From positions 1 through 64,000 of the forward strand of contig NZ_FNJD01000002.1 of the NCBI RefSeq assembly GCF_900103185.1: a stretch of 64,000 nucleotides of DNA. Reading direction: 5' to 3'. Origin of the DNA: Sulfitobacter litoralis (GTDB lineage: Bacteria > Pseudomonadota > Alphaproteobacteria > Rhodobacterales > Rhodobacteraceae). Positions 8,689 through 19,200 of this stretch are shown here, piece by piece; positions within the stretch are counted from its first letter, which is position 1; every line of letters begins with the position of its first letter. Below the pieces are notes generated by a model. That model ran no database searches, was not told the DNA's origin, and worked only from the letters and a program-made list of their open reading frames with translations. The position numbers and the translations under genes were made by a program.

Positions 8689-10010
8689 GATGCCCCCGCG
8701 ATCAGGTGAAAGAACGTACCCGTGGCATGGCCGCGCCGCGATCCGGTTTCAGGCACTTCGGCACCATTGGCATCGACCACTCGCGCCAGCGGTGTATCGG
8801 GCTGCGACAGGATGGTGGAATAGTGGAACTCATGACCGCGCAACCGTGCACCTGCGTCATATCCGGGACCGGGTTCGTTCAGGGTGGCCAGCCGGTAGCC
8901 CAAATGCATCTTGCGCTTCTCATAGCTGGTTTCCAGTCCGAGCAGCCCTGCCATCTGATGCCGCACACCTTCCTTGTCGACCAATCCGGCCCCCATCGCC
9001 ATATAGCCCCCGCATTCCCCATGCACCGGGCGCGTCGTGGCAAACTGTTGCAGGCTATCGCGGAACTGCGCGGCAGCGGCAAGGCGACCGGCGTGTAGCT
9101 CAGGATAGCCGCCGGGCAGCCAGCAAATATCCGCGCTGCCGTCCGGTGCCTCATCCGCCAGCGGCGAGAAGGGCAATACCTGCGCGCCCGCAGCCTGCCA
9201 GTGATCCAGAAGATGCGGATAGATAAACGAGAATGCGGCATCCCTGGCCAAGGCGATCCGTTGACCGGGGGGCGGGGGCAATACGTCTGGCCCATCGGGA
9301 ATACTGCGCCCTTGGGCGACTGAGACGATCAGATTAAGATCGATATGCTCCGCGATAAAGTCTCCCGCCGCATCCAGCAGCTTCATCAGCTCTGGCTGTT
9401 CTTCGGCCTGCACGAGGCCGAGGTGGCGTTCCGGCAGCGCGACCGATCCCTGACGGGGCAGCGCGCCCAGAACAGGGATGCCGACCTGCTCCATCCCCAA
9501 GCGCAGCAGCGCCTCGTGGCGGGGGCTGGCGACCTTGTTCAGCACCACACCCGCGACAAGCACATCCGGGCGCATCGTCTTGAACCCAAGTGCTGTGGCC
9601 GCAGCCGATTGCGCCTGACCCGATACATCCAGCAGCAAAACCACCGGCCAGCCCGTCATGGCAGAGATATCCGCGCTCGCCCCGTTAGAGGTTTCCCCCG
9701 GTTGCGCGACACCATCGAACAGCCCCATCGACCCTTCGATCAACGCCAGATCTCCGCCATGGGCGGTGCCGATCAGGTTGCACAACACGCCCGAGCCCAT
9801 GGCCCAGCTGTCGATATTATACGACGACCGCCCGCACGCCGCACGGTGGAAGCCGGGGTCGATATAATCCGGCCCGCTTTTGAACGGACGCACGTCAACA
9901 CCACGACGGCTGAGCGCATTGAGCAGGCCGAGCATCAACGTGGTCTTGCCCGTGCCCGACGCGGGGGCCGAGATCATCAGGCCTTTGGGCAGTTGCGTTG
10001 TCTCTATCAT
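8685..10010 (-). CDS. cobB: Cobyrinate a,c-diamide synthase (hydrogenobyrinate a,c-diamide synthase)
   Basis: A 441-residue ATP-dependent glutamine amidotransferase that amidates the a and c side chains of hydrogenobyrinate in the aerobic pathway. The N-terminal P-loop domain has [11 protein letters not shown], with [12 protein letters not shown] after it; the C-terminal class I glutaminase-like domain has [10 protein letters not shown] with the nucleophilic Cys and GHEFHYS near the end. The length is as expected for CobB/CbiA. Both ends overlap neighbours (cobM and cobA) by 4 nt. The context among aerobic-pathway genes makes CobB a better name than CbiA. Confidence 0.96.
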   Translation of the reverse strand: MIETTQLPKGLMISAPASGTGKTTLMLGLLNALSRRGVDVRPFKSGPDYIDPGFHRAACGRSSYNIDSWAMGSGVLCNLIGTAHGGDLALIEGSMGLFDGVAQPGETSNGASADISAMTGWPVVLLLDVSGQAQSAAATALGFKTMRPDVLVAGVVLNKVASPRHEALLRLGMEQVGIPVLGALPRQGSVALPERHLGLVQAEEQPELMKLLDAAGDFIAEHIDLNLIVSVAQGRSIPDGPDVLPPPPGQRIALARDAAFSFIYPHLLDHWQAAGAQVLPFSPLADEAPDGSADICWLPGGYPELHAGRLAAAAQFRDSLQQFATTRPVHGECGGYMAMGAGLVDKEGVRHQMAGLLGLETSYEKRKMHLGYRLATLNEPGPGYDAGARLRGHEFHYSTILSQPDTPLARVVDANGAEVPETGSRRGHATGTFFHLIAGAS

Positions 10011-10792
10011 TCTGTGCCCTCGGGAAAGCGTGGCTCTGTGCCCACGGGGCGGAAACGGCGGTCATAATCGCCGGCATACAGACAGCTTTCGCGGAACTCC
10101 TCTGCCGTCAGCGCGCGGCCCACAAGGATCAGCGCCGTGCGCCCGCGTTCGCCGTCGGTGGCGTCGATCACGGTGCCCAAAGTCGCCCGCACCACCTTTT
10201 GGTCTGGCCAGCTTGCGCGCCAGACGATGGCGACGGGGCAGTCCTCTCCGTAATGAGGGGTGAGCCGCGCGACCACATCATCCAGCACATGCACCGACAG
10301 GTGGATCGCCAGCGTAGCACCCGTGGCGGCGAAATTCTCGAGCGTTTCGCCCTCGGGCATGGCCGACGCCCGCCCAGATGTCCGCGTTAGCACCAGCGAT
10401 TGTGCGACTTCGGGCAGCGTAAGTTCAGTGCCCAACGCGGCGGCAGCAGCGGCAAAGGCAGGCACGCCGGGGGTGATGTCGTAATTGATGCCCAGCTCGC
10501 GCAACCGGCGCAGCTGCTCGCCCATGGCGGACCAGACCGACAGATCGCCCGAATGCAACCGCGCGACGTCGTGACCGGCATCATCGGCGGCTTTGATCTC
10601 TGCCATGATATCATCGAGCGACAGCGACGCGGTGTTCACAATTTTCGCGTCGGCTGGGCAGTACGCAAGCAGCTCTGACGGAACCAGCGACCCAGCATAA
10701 AGGCAGACAGGGCAGGCCGCGATCAGGTCGCGCCCCCGCAGGGTCAGCAGATCAGGGGCACCAGGGCCCGCGCCGATAAAGTGAACAGTCAT
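10007..10792 (-). CDS. cobM: Precorrin-4 C11-methyltransferase
   Basis: A 261-residue SAM-dependent tetrapyrrole methylase that methylates C11 of precorrin-4 to give precorrin-5. It begins [20 protein letters not shown], then has [21 protein letters not shown] and [15 protein letters not shown], the CobM/CbiF pattern. The start overlaps the cobE stop and the stop overlaps the cobB start, each as ATGA. Co-translation with cobE is therefore likely. Confidence 0.96.
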   Translation of the reverse strand: MTVHFIGAGPGAPDLLTLRGRDLIAACPVCLYAGSLVPSELLAYCPADAKIVNTASLSLDDIMAEIKAADDAGHDVARLHSGDLSVWSAMGEQLRRLRELGINYDITPGVPAFAAAAAALGTELTLPEVAQSLVLTRTSGRASAMPEGETLENFAATGATLAIHLSVHVLDDVVARLTPHYGEDCPVAIVWRASWPDQKVVRATLGTVIDATDGERGRTALILVGRALTAEEFRESCLYAGDYDRRFRPVGTEPRFPEGTE

Positions 10793-11148
10793 GGGGCAAT
10801 TCCTTCCGCGATAGCTACGGTGGCCATGCCATTGGGGCTGGTCACACGCAAGGTCGTCAATTTGGCACCGCGACCGGCGACGCGCAATGCGGCGGCCTCG
10901 GCAAGTGATCCTGTCCCGAACCGCGCCTGAATACGCGGCGACACGGTGCGCGTCGGGATATCCGCAATATCGGCTTCCGACAGTTCGATCAGCGGCACCC
11001 CCAGATTGTCTGCAAAAAGCCGCAACGCCGGCGTCACCTTGATCGCGAGCGTCGCCAATGTGTCCGGCGTGCGCCGTGTCAGCGTCAGTGCCGCGTGTAA
11101 ATCCGCCTCGGTTGCATCTGCCCGCATCCCTATGCCTGCAACGATCAT
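10789..11148 (-). CDS. cobE: Cobalamin biosynthesis protein CobE (CbiG C-terminal domain homologue)
   Basis: A 119-residue protein of the CobE/CbiG-C family, required for aerobic cobalamin synthesis in Pseudomonas, with a role that is not settled. It begins [21 protein letters not shown], the typical GIGxRxxA... opening, and ends with a [14 protein letters not shown] segment like other CobE proteins. The start at 11148 forms an ATGA overlap with the cobL stop and has GGAG about 9 nt upstream; a start at 11163 would add five residues. It lies between cobL and cobM in a tightly packed series. Confidence 0.88.
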   Translation of the reverse strand: MIVAGIGMRADATEADLHAALTLTRRTPDTLATLAIKVTPALRLFADNLGVPLIELSEADIADIPTRTVSPRIQARFGTGSLAEAAALRVAGRGAKLTTLRVTSPNGMATVAIAEGIAP

Positions 11149-12341
11149 CGGGTCACGCTCCATTGCAGTTGCGGGCGGCTTGGTTGCCAGCCTTGCATGG
11201 TCCCCAAGGGGGCGGCCTGCGCCAGATCGATCCGCAGCAATTGCCCGCCGTGCATCCCGTGCCAGCGGATGAGCAAGGCTTGCGTCTCAAGCGCCACCGC
11301 ATTCGCCACCAACCGCGTGCCCGGCGTGATCCTGTCCCAGATCGCCTGCAACACATCCTCGGTCGCGCCGCCGCCCAGAAAGACAGCAGCAGGCAGGGGC
11401 AGATCGGCCAGCGCATCGGGGGCCGTGCCGTGCACGCAGCGCATCCGACCCGCCAGACCAAAGCGGCGGGCATTCTCGGTGATATTTTCACACCGGCTTT
11501 CGCGCGGCTCTATGGCGATGGACTGCGCTTGCGGCGCGGCCAGACACCATTCGACAGAGACAGAGCCCGATCCGCCCCCCACATCCCACAGCAGCTCCCC
11601 CGCTCGGGGGGCCAGCGCAGCAAGCGTCAACGCGCGCATCGGCGATTTGGTGATCTGGCTGTCATGGGCAAAAAGCCCCTCGGGCCGCCCCGCTGCGTGG
11701 CTGATCCCAGCCCCCCCCGACACCGCAATCGCCACCACCACGGGGGCGGCAATGCCGGCCAAGTCAAACGTCGCGGCATCGGCCCCACGCGAGATTTCAC
11801 GCGGACCGCCGAGCGCCTCCATCACCGTCAGGCGGGAGGCGCCGAAACCCTGCGCGTTTAAATACTCAGCCAGCGCCGCAGGGGCCACACCATCGCGCAA
11901 CGTACAGATGAGCCGAGCGCCTTCGGCCAGATGGGGCAGCAACACCTCGAACGGAACCGCGTGCAGGCCGAGGATCGTGACCTCTTCCAATCGCCAGCCA
12001 AGTCGGGCAGCCGCCAGAGTCATGCAGGACGGCGCGGGAAAGCAGCGCCATTCCGACGGGTCCAGCACCTGCGCCAGCGAACCGCCCACGCCGTGCCAGA
12101 ACGGATCGCCCGAGGCGAGCACGACAACCGCGCGCCCGCGATGTTCCAACACCGGCTCTACGCTGAACGGTAGCGGCCATTCCCGCCCCCGCGCGCCTGC
12201 GTCGCATAAGCTGAGATGCCGCGGCCCGCCAAAGATCACTTCGGCCTCGGCCAGCGCCTTTCGGCTTGCATCGGTCAACCCAGCAAGGCCATCTTCGCCC
12301 AGACCGATCAGGGTCACCCACGGACCGACAGGATCAACCAT
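11145..12341 (-). CDS. cobL: Precorrin-6Y C5,15-methyltransferase (decarboxylating)
   Basis: A 398-residue bifunctional enzyme: the N-terminal half (starting [17 protein letters not shown]) is a tetrapyrrole methylase for C5, and the C-terminal half has a class I SAM fold ([15 protein letters not shown] near the middle) that methylates C15 and decarboxylates the C12 acetate. Length fits the fused CobL form. The start at 12341 begins in the same CATG as the cobK start on the other strand, so the two divergent genes share two bases and leave no room for a promoter between them. An alternative start at 12368 would overlap cobK further. The stop overlaps cobE. Confidence 0.95.
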   Translation of the reverse strand: MVDPVGPWVTLIGLGEDGLAGLTDASRKALAEAEVIFGGPRHLSLCDAGARGREWPLPFSVEPVLEHRGRAVVVLASGDPFWHGVGGSLAQVLDPSEWRCFPAPSCMTLAAARLGWRLEEVTILGLHAVPFEVLLPHLAEGARLICTLRDGVAPAALAEYLNAQGFGASRLTVMEALGGPREISRGADAATFDLAGIAAPVVVAIAVSGGAGISHAAGRPEGLFAHDSQITKSPMRALTLAALAPRAGELLWDVGGGSGSVSVEWCLAAPQAQSIAIEPRESRCENITENARRFGLAGRMRCVHGTAPDALADLPLPAAVFLGGGATEDVLQAIWDRITPGTRLVANAVALETQALLIRWHGMHGGQLLRIDLAQAAPLGTMQGWQPSRPQLQWSVTR

Positions 12342-13089
12342 GACGCGCACCCTCATTCTTGGCGGCACGACAGAGGCCTCCAGCCTCGCCCGCGCGCTGA
12401 CTGAACGTGGCGATGATGCGCTGTTCAGCTATGCCGGACGCACGGCGGCCCCCGTGGCGCAACCGTTGCCCACCCGCGTGGGTGGTTTCGGTGGCGTGGC
12501 CGGATTGCTGGACTTTATCGCGCAAAACCACATCACCCGCGTGATCGACGCGACCCATCCTTTCGCCGCACAGATGAGTCGTAACGCCCATGCCGCCTGT
12601 ACGCAGGCCGGTATCCCGCTGGCCGCGTATGAACGTGCCCCGTGGTCCGAGACCGCCGCCGACACCTGGACCCATCTGCCTGATATCGAAGCCGCCGCCG
12701 CATCCCTGCCGCAGACCCCGACGCGGGTCTTTCTGGCCATCGGCAAGCAGGCGTTGCCCGTCTTTGCCGACCATCCCCAACACCACTATCTGCTGCGGCT
12801 GGTGGACCAGCCCAACGCGCCGCTGCCCTTGCCGCACACGACCGTAACCCTCGCCCGAGGGCCGTTCGACGTGGCCGGAGACATCGCCCTGCTGCGCGAC
12901 CACGGGACCGAGCTGATCATCGCCAAGAACGCCGGCGGCACGGGGGCCGAGGCCAAGCTCATCGCCGCGCGCGAACTGGGGCTGCGCGTGCTGATGATCC
13001 AGCGCCCCGCAGTGCCCCCTCGCACGACATTCGCGCAGCTCGACGATATCTTGGCGTGGCTCGATCATTCGGCAGACCGTGGCGTGTAG
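12340..13089 (+). CDS. cobK: Precorrin-6A reductase
   Basis: A 249-residue NADPH-dependent enzyme that reduces the macrocycle of precorrin-6A to precorrin-6B. It starts [20 protein letters not shown], then has DATHPFAAQMS and near the end AKNAGGTGAEAKL, all typical of CobK/CbiJ. It is the only plus-strand gene inside a minus-strand series: its ATG shares CATG with the divergent cobL start, and its last 25 nt (13065-13089) overlap the convergent cobJ 3' end. Any promoter must lie within cobL. An open frame continues upstream to 11197, but that is antisense to cobL and is not protein-like. Confidence 0.95.
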   Translation: MTRTLILGGTTEASSLARALTERGDDALFSYAGRTAAPVAQPLPTRVGGFGGVAGLLDFIAQNHITRVIDATHPFAAQMSRNAHAACTQAGIPLAAYERAPWSETAADTWTHLPDIEAAAASLPQTPTRVFLAIGKQALPVFADHPQHHYLLRLVDQPNAPLPLPHTTVTLARGPFDVAGDIALLRDHGTELIIAKNAGGTGAEAKLIAARELGLRVLMIQRPAVPPRTTFAQLDDILAWLDHSADRGV

Positions 13090-13802
13090 ATATGCGACCC
13101 GACGCGGCGGGTATCGGCGTTGCCCACGATCACAACTGTGCGCATGTCGGCCATCTCTGGCGTCGCTTCGGCCAGCGTGACAGTGCGCAAGGTCTCGTCG
13201 GGATGGCTCACGTTCCGTGCGAAAGAGATCAAGGTCTCCGGCCCGCAAGCCTCGCGCAGAATATCAAGCGCGGTGGCGAACTGATGCGGCCGCGAGGCCG
13301 AGCGCGGGTTGTAGAACGCCATAGCAAAGCCCGCTTTGCCTGCCAGCCGCAACCGCTTTTCGATCAGCGACCAAGGCTTCAGGTTATCTGACAGGTTGAT
13401 CGCGCAGAAATCATGCCCGAGGGGTGCCCCAAGCCGTGCCGCCGCCGCCAGCATCGCGGTGATGCCGGGCAGGATGCGAATGTCGATTGCCAGCCAGTCT
13501 TTCGGGCCTTTCTCCAGCGCCTCGAACAGGGCAGAGGCCATGGCAAACACCCCCGGATCGCCCGAAGACACCACCACCACACGGTGCCCCGCTGCCGCCA
13601 TCTTTAACGCATGGGCGGCGCGGTCCAGCTCTACACGGTTGTCGCTTTCATGCAGGGTCAGCCCGTCCCGCGGCGTGATCCGGCGCACATAGGGGATATA
13701 GCCGACAATATCGGTGGCCTCGTCCACGGTGGCGCGCACCTCTGGTGTCACCAGCGCCTCGTCACCGGGGCCAAGGCCGACAACACGCACCCAGCCGGTC
13801 AT
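13065..13802 (-). CDS. cobJ: Precorrin-3B C17-methyltransferase
   Basis: A 245-residue SAM-dependent methylase that methylates C17 of precorrin-3B and drives ring contraction to precorrin-4. It begins MTGWVRVVGLGPGDEALVTP, and has IVGYIPYVRRI, VVVVSSGDPGVFAMA and FYNPRSASRPHQF, the CobJ pattern. The start at 13802 overlaps the cobI stop (ATGA); a longer frame to 13916 is antisense-like and rejected. Its 3' end overlaps cobK on the other strand by 25 nt. Confidence 0.96.
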   Translation of the reverse strand: MTGWVRVVGLGPGDEALVTPEVRATVDEATDIVGYIPYVRRITPRDGLTLHESDNRVELDRAAHALKMAAAGHRVVVVSSGDPGVFAMASALFEALEKGPKDWLAIDIRILPGITAMLAAAARLGAPLGHDFCAINLSDNLKPWSLIEKRLRLAGKAGFAMAFYNPRSASRPHQFATALDILREACGPETLISFARNVSHPDETLRTVTLAEATPEMADMRTVVIVGNADTRRVGSHIYTPRSAE

Positions 13803-14515
13803 GGGCGGCGCCCTTGTCCATGCACAATCGCGATCGAGAAATAGGGCACTTCGGCGGGGACTTCCGTCAGCTTTTGCACCGTCTGGCCTGCCATCGTGCC
13901 TTTCTCCACCAGCCATGCGTCTTGCAAGCGGCCCGCCTTGGTCAACGCGCGTTTAAGTTTGTCGAGGTTGCGTCCGATCTTCATCACCACCAGCGCATCG
14001 GTGTTGGCGGCCCGCGTGGTCAGCTCTTCTTCGTCCAGCGTCGCCATCAGCACGGTCAGCACATCATCACCCCAAGTGATCGGATGCCCCGTGGCTGTCC
14101 AGCAGCCCGACATGCCGGTGATACCGGGCACGATTTCAACCTCGGCGCGGCCCTGAAGGCGGCTGTGCAGATGCATGAACGACCCGTAAAAGAACGGGTC
14201 CCCTTCACATAGCACGATCACATCTTCGGTCTGCGAAAGGTCGGTCAAACGGTCAGCCCAATCGTCGTAGAAAGCCGACAGCAGACGGTTGTATTCTGGA
14301 TCGCTGAAATGGATTTCTGTCGTGACGGGGTATTCCATCGCATGTTCCACCGCCGTCTCGGCCATGATGCCGTCCACGATGGTGCGGGCCTGCCCGCGCC
14401 GCCCGGGTTTGCGAAAAAACGCGACGTGCTGCGCGCCGGTCAGCAAACGGTGCGCCTTGACGCTCATCAGTTCGGGATCGCCGGGGCCAAGCCCGATGCA
14501 AATGACCTTGCCCAT
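13799..14515 (-). CDS. cobI: Precorrin-2 C20-methyltransferase
   Basis: A 238-residue tetrapyrrole methylase that methylates C20 of precorrin-2, giving precorrin-3A and committing the intermediate to corrin. It begins MGKVICIGLGPGDPELMSVK, followed by CEGDPFFYGSFMHLH and EIVPGITGMSGCW. ATG 14515 sits 2 nt after the cobH stop and has GGAA upstream; the longer frame to 14782 lies inside cobH and is not used. It overlaps cobJ by 4 nt. Confidence 0.96.
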   Translation of the reverse strand: MGKVICIGLGPGDPELMSVKAHRLLTGAQHVAFFRKPGRRGQARTIVDGIMAETAVEHAMEYPVTTEIHFSDPEYNRLLSAFYDDWADRLTDLSQTEDVIVLCEGDPFFYGSFMHLHSRLQGRAEVEIVPGITGMSGCWTATGHPITWGDDVLTVLMATLDEEELTTRAANTDALVVMKIGRNLDKLKRALTKAGRLQDAWLVEKGTMAGQTVQKLTEVPAEVPYFSIAIVHGQGRRP

Positions 14516-14517
14516 CG

Positions 14518-15147
14518 TTATTCCTTCCACGTGGCCAGCGCGTTCACCGCGGCCACTGTAATTGCCGAACCGCCCAAACGCCCCTGCACAATCATCGACG
14601 GCACGGGCAAATCCTGCATCAGCGCCTCTTTCGATTCCGCCGCGCCGACAAAGCCGACGGGGCAACCGATGATGGCCGCAGGGCGCGGGCAGTCGGGGTC
14701 TTCGAGCATATTGAGCAGGTGAAACAGCGCCGTCGGCGCATTGCCGATGGCCACCAAAGCCCCCGCCAGATGCGGCCGCCACAGTTCCAGCGCTGCGGCA
14801 GAGCGCGTGTTGCCCATCTGCTGTGCCATCTCGGGCACCTTGGGGTCGCGCAGGGTGCAGATGATCTGGTTGTCGGCGGGCAAACGCGTACGTGTGATCC
14901 CTTCGGAGACCATATGCGCATCACACAGGATCGGCGCGCCGTCTGCCAGCGCCGCCCGCGCAATCTGCGCCATATTTTCAGAAAACTGTACGTGCTTTTC
15001 CAGCCCGACCAGACCGGCGGCATGGATCATGCGCACGGCCACACGCTCCTCGTCGGGTGTAAAGCGGGCAAGATCGGCCTCGGCGCGGATGGTGGCAAAG
15101 CTTTCCAGATAGATCGCGGCACCGTTGGTCTCGTATGTGTGGGGCAC
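14518..15147 (-). CDS. cobH: Precorrin-8X methylmutase
   Basis: A 209-residue isomerase that moves the C11 methyl group of precorrin-8X to C12, forming hydrogenobyrinate. The RMIHAAGLVGLE segment carries His42, matching the catalytic His43 of the Pseudomonas denitrificans enzyme; CDAHMVSEGI and IIGCPVGFVGAAESK are also conserved. The start is GTG at 15147, directly abutting the cobG stop (TGAGTG), with a strong AGGAGG 7 nt upstream that decides this start. Confidence 0.96.
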   Translation of the reverse strand: MPHTYETNGAAIYLESFATIRAEADLARFTPDEERVAVRMIHAAGLVGLEKHVQFSENMAQIARAALADGAPILCDAHMVSEGITRTRLPADNQIICTLRDPKVPEMAQQMGNTRSAAALELWRPHLAGALVAIGNAPTALFHLLNMLEDPDCPRPAAIIGCPVGFVGAAESKEALMQDLPVPSMIVQGRLGGSAITVAAVNALATWKE

Positions 15148-16290
15148 TCAAAGCCTCCTGTCTTGAATTTGGGTCACTGTCAGCGGCGCGCTTTGCGGCG
15201 GATCGCCCGCGCGCCCGTGGCGGGTAAGGGTGAAATGCCCGTCATGGCTGGCGGTCAGCGTGACGGGGGCAGGGGCGGGATGGGCGCAGCCTTTGGCGCA
15301 GCCCGAGATATGGATCGTATCGTCGCTGTCCGGCGACAGATGCGCGGCGATGGCTTGGGCCGCATGGCGTGTGTCTGACAGGGCCTGACGGCAGCCGGGG
15401 GCGCCGGTACAGACCTGCACACGGCGGCGCGGATCGCTCGCGTCGGTGATAAAATCGGGCAGAGGAGCCAGGAGGGCGGCCCCTTCCATCAGAACCATGC
15501 GCCAAGGGGCCAGTCGCAGCGCGCCAAGCTTTGCCAGCTGCGCAAAGCTTTCCGCCGTGGTCTGGCCAAAGGAAAACCCGAGCAGCGTGCCTTGCGGGGT
15601 CACACCCGGCTCAGGGACGGGCGCAGCGGGCAGGGGGGCGGTATCCGCATCCGGCGGAGCCCCCCGCGTCGCGATATGCGCCGCCATGCGCCCCCGTCCG
15701 TCGGTCACGCCACCGGTGTCCAGAAACCATCGCGCCAGCGCCAGCGCAGCATCTGCGGCGGTATCCACTGTGATCGGTTGGCCCATCCCAGCCCCGTCCG
15801 CCCGGCAGATCAAGCCAGCGGCGCTGCGTTCGATGCGGATATCCGCAGAGGTGACCGTCAGCACAGGCCGCTCCCCGCAATCGATCGCAAAGCCGAACTT
15901 GCTGGGCAGGTCGGGCGCGTCGTCGCTGGAGAGCGCATGGGCCAGCGCTTGCGCCACGTGGTGGCTGTCGTCCCCATCCTGCCAGAACGGCGTCACGGTG
16001 ATATTGCGCCGCGCCTCTGCGTCCAGATCGGCATCGACAAGGCCAATCTCGCGCAGCCCGTCAATCAGCGCGACATGGCTATCAGTTGTCACCCCCCGCA
16101 GTTGCAGGTTCGCGCGGGCCGACAGATCGATCATGCCGTTGCCATGGGTGCGCGCCAGCGTGGCAACGCGGCGGATTTGATCGGGGTTCAGCCGCCCCAT
16201 CGGCACACGCAGCCGCACCACGAGCCCGTCCCCCGACATCATCGGCCGCAGCGCACCGGGGCACCAACCAAAGACCTGCGGCGCGCTCAT
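15148..16290 (-). CDS. cobG: Precorrin-3B synthase
   Basis: A 380-residue Fe-S and non-haem iron oxygenase related to nitrite/sulfite reductases, which hydroxylates precorrin-3A at C20 with O2 and forms the lactone, the oxygen-dependent step that precedes ring contraction. Four cysteines in the CTGAPGC (C294, C300) and CAKGC (C331, C335) pattern should bind a 4Fe-4S cluster, as in the sulfite reductase family. Its presence, rather than CbiG-type chemistry, defines the pathway as aerobic. The start at 16290 overlaps the cobN stop (ATGA). A longer frame to 16338 starts inside cobN. Confidence 0.93.
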   Translation of the reverse strand: MSAPQVFGWCPGALRPMMSGDGLVVRLRVPMGRLNPDQIRRVATLARTHGNGMIDLSARANLQLRGVTTDSHVALIDGLREIGLVDADLDAEARRNITVTPFWQDGDDSHHVAQALAHALSSDDAPDLPSKFGFAIDCGERPVLTVTSADIRIERSAAGLICRADGAGMGQPITVDTAADAALALARWFLDTGGVTDGRGRMAAHIATRGAPPDADTAPLPAAPVPEPGVTPQGTLLGFSFGQTTAESFAQLAKLGALRLAPWRMVLMEGAALLAPLPDFITDASDPRRRVQVCTGAPGCRQALSDTRHAAQAIAAHLSPDSDDTIHISGCAKGCAHPAPAPVTLTASHDGHFTLTRHGRAGDPPQSAPLTVTQIQDRRL

Positions 16291-19200
16291 GCGGGGCTTC
16301 CCAATTCGGCGAGGACAGAGTTGCGGCGCGAAGACCAAAGCCCCGCACGGTGCAACGCATCAAACCGCGCGCGCAATGCGGCAAGCGCTTGCGGGTTGGC
16401 ATCTTGCATAAAGTCGACCAGATCATCGCGCCCCAGCGTGGCATCGAACATCAGGTCGAACAGGTGGTCCGGCACAACGCCCGCCAGATGCGCAAAGGCG
16501 GCAAGGTGATCCAGCGTCGCCGCGATCTCGGCGGCACCGCGGAAACCATGCGCCATCATGCCGGTGGCCCAATCAGGGTTGGCGGCACGGGCGCGCACGA
16601 CACGGGCGAGCTCTTCGGTCAGGGTGCGGGCACGAGGCTGGTCAGGGCGGGTGGCGTCCAGATGATACAGCGCGGCAGCACCGCCCTTGCCCAAACGCTG
16701 CATCGCGGCGGCAAAGCCTGCTTCATGGGCGGCGTAATCCTCTGCCATCAGCAGATCGGTCTCGGGCAGGTCTTGCAGGTGCACGAAGCTATCGGCCCGC
16801 GTCAGCTGCGTCTCAAGCGCGTCGCGGGCATAGGTGATCTCTCCGCGCGCGTCGATCGCGTAGGACGACGCAGCCAGCCAGGCCTCTCCCGCCGCTGCGC
16901 GTGCTTCGTCGGAATAGTCATCCATCGCGGCGCCGATCCCCAAGCCATAAGAGCCGGGGCGCGGGCCAAAGACACGGGGGGTCTGGACCAGATATGGGTT
17001 GTCGGCAGCGCTTTCGGGACGCTCGGCCAGCTTGGCAATCGCCGCCTCGAACAGCTGCGCCAGACCGGGGAACATATCGCGGAACAGGCCCGACACCCGC
17101 AGGGTCACGTCAATGCGCGGACGGTTCAACAGCGCAAGCGGCAGAATATCGAACCCGCTGACGCGGTCGCTGCCGTCATCCCAGCGGGGCGACAGACCGG
17201 CCAGATGCAGCGCCATGGCAAATTCCTCGCCCGCGGTGCGGATGGTGGCAGAGCCCCACATGTCCATGACCAACCCCTTGGGCCAGTCGCCGTGATCCTG
17301 CAAATGCTTGCGCAGCAGTTCCTCGGCGAGCTTCACCCCTTGGGTATAGGCCGCCCGCGACGGTACAGCACGCGGATCGGTAGTGAACAGGTTGCGCCCC
17401 GTGGGCCGCACATCGCTGCGCCCGCGATAGGGCGATCCCGAAGGGCCGGGGGGCACGAACCGCGCAGACAAGGCCGCGATCAGCCCGTCGATCTCGCTCG
17501 CGCCATGATCGCCTGCACCAAATACATGCAGCCCGTCACCGTATTGCGTTTCCTTGATGTCGCAGACAAAGCGGTCGATGCGGGTCAACGCCTCTGCCGC
17601 GCTGGCACTGGCATCAAGACCTAGGTCCTGCTCTACGCCGCGGCCCTGCGCTTCGGTGCGGATATCAGCGATCAGCCGGTCGCGCCGCGCGGGGTCGAGC
17701 CCGTCTGCGGTAGAATATTCGTCGAGCAACCGTTCCAACCGGCCAAAGTCTTCGGGCAGTTTCGACGCCACGAGCGGCGGTGGCATATGCCCCACGGTGA
17801 CGGCCCCGATGCGGCGCTTGGCCTGCGCGGCCTCGCCGGGATCGTTGACGATGAAAGGATAAATCACCGGCATCGGACCAATCAGCGCCTCGGGCCAACA
17901 GACCTCTGACAGGGCGACGGATTTGCCCGGCAGCCATTCCAGCGTGCCATGCGCACCGACATGCACCATCGCATCGGCCTGTTGTTGCAGCCACAGATAG
18001 AAGGCGACATAGCCCGTACGCGGCGTGCGGCTCAGATCGTGATAGTCGTCGTCCCGTTCGGCCAAAGTGCCGCGTTCGGGTTGTAGGGCAACCAGCAGCT
18101 TGCCACTGCGCAGCGCCGGAAAGCAGAACGCCCCGTCGTGAAACAGCGGATCGTCCTGCGGCGCGCCCCAGCTTTCAGTCAGGTCATCGCGCAGCACCTG
18201 CGGCAGCTTGGCGAGGGCGGCTTTGTAACCCTCTAGCGGCCAACGGATGGTTTCGGTGCCCAGACGGCTGGCCACAGTTTGCGTATCGGCCAGCGCATGC
18301 GCATCGACGTCATAGCCCTGCACCGCCAACTGCGCTGTCATTTCGCGCAGGGACGCCAACGCATCCAACCCAAGCGCATGGGCCATGTTCCAGTCCTTGC
18401 CAGGATAGGTCGACAGCACGACCCCAATGGACTTTGCCGCATTGTCCTGCACGCGCAGTTGGTGCAAACGCAGCACCCGATCCGCGATGAAATTCACACG
18501 CGCTGCATCGGCGCGGTGTGCGAAACGGCTGTATTGCAACGCCTCGTCCCGTTTGCCGGGTTGTTTAAAGCTGACGACGCCGCCAAACAGACGGCCATCC
18601 ACCTCGGGCAACACGACATGCATCGCCAGATCGGTGGGCGACAGCCCCCGCTCTGATCCCGCCCAATCGCGCCGCCGCGCGGTGGACAGGGCCACCTGCA
18701 CCACGGGGCAATCTGATACGCCCAAGACTGACGGTTCATCCGGCCCGCGCTGGGCGGAAAAAGCGGTGGCGTTCACGATCACCGCCGGATCAAGCCGGGC
18801 AATCTGCTGCGCGATCCACGGGGCGGTGTCCCCCTTGATGCTGGGCGCGAACAACCCAATGGCGTCAAAACCGCGGGCCTCGAGCGCCGTGATCAGGGCA
18901 TCCACAGGGTCGGTATCGGCGGCCGTCAGATAGGACCGGTAGAATGTCACGATGGCGCGCGGCTTGTCAGATGCCTCCGGCGCGGGGATCACGCCAGTGT
19001 GGGGCTGGTAAAACCCTGCTTGAGGTACGGTCTTGGCCCCTTTTGCCGGCCCCGCATAAAGCCCTGCGGCCAGCGATAGCTGCGCCAGTGCCGCCTGCGC
19101 AGCCACCGCGCCACCTGTATCGCACAGATGTTGCAAGCGTCTTAATGTCGAATGGGGGAGCGTCGACAGCGCGTCGAGCCGTGGGTCGGGTTGGCCGTCC

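Noticed and set aside
11197-12339. Long plus-strand open frame in front of cobK (would make a 630-residue protein)
   Set aside because: It is antisense to cobL, low-complexity and Pro/Ser/Arg-rich like other GC-rich shadow frames. Family similarity of cobK starts only at 12340.
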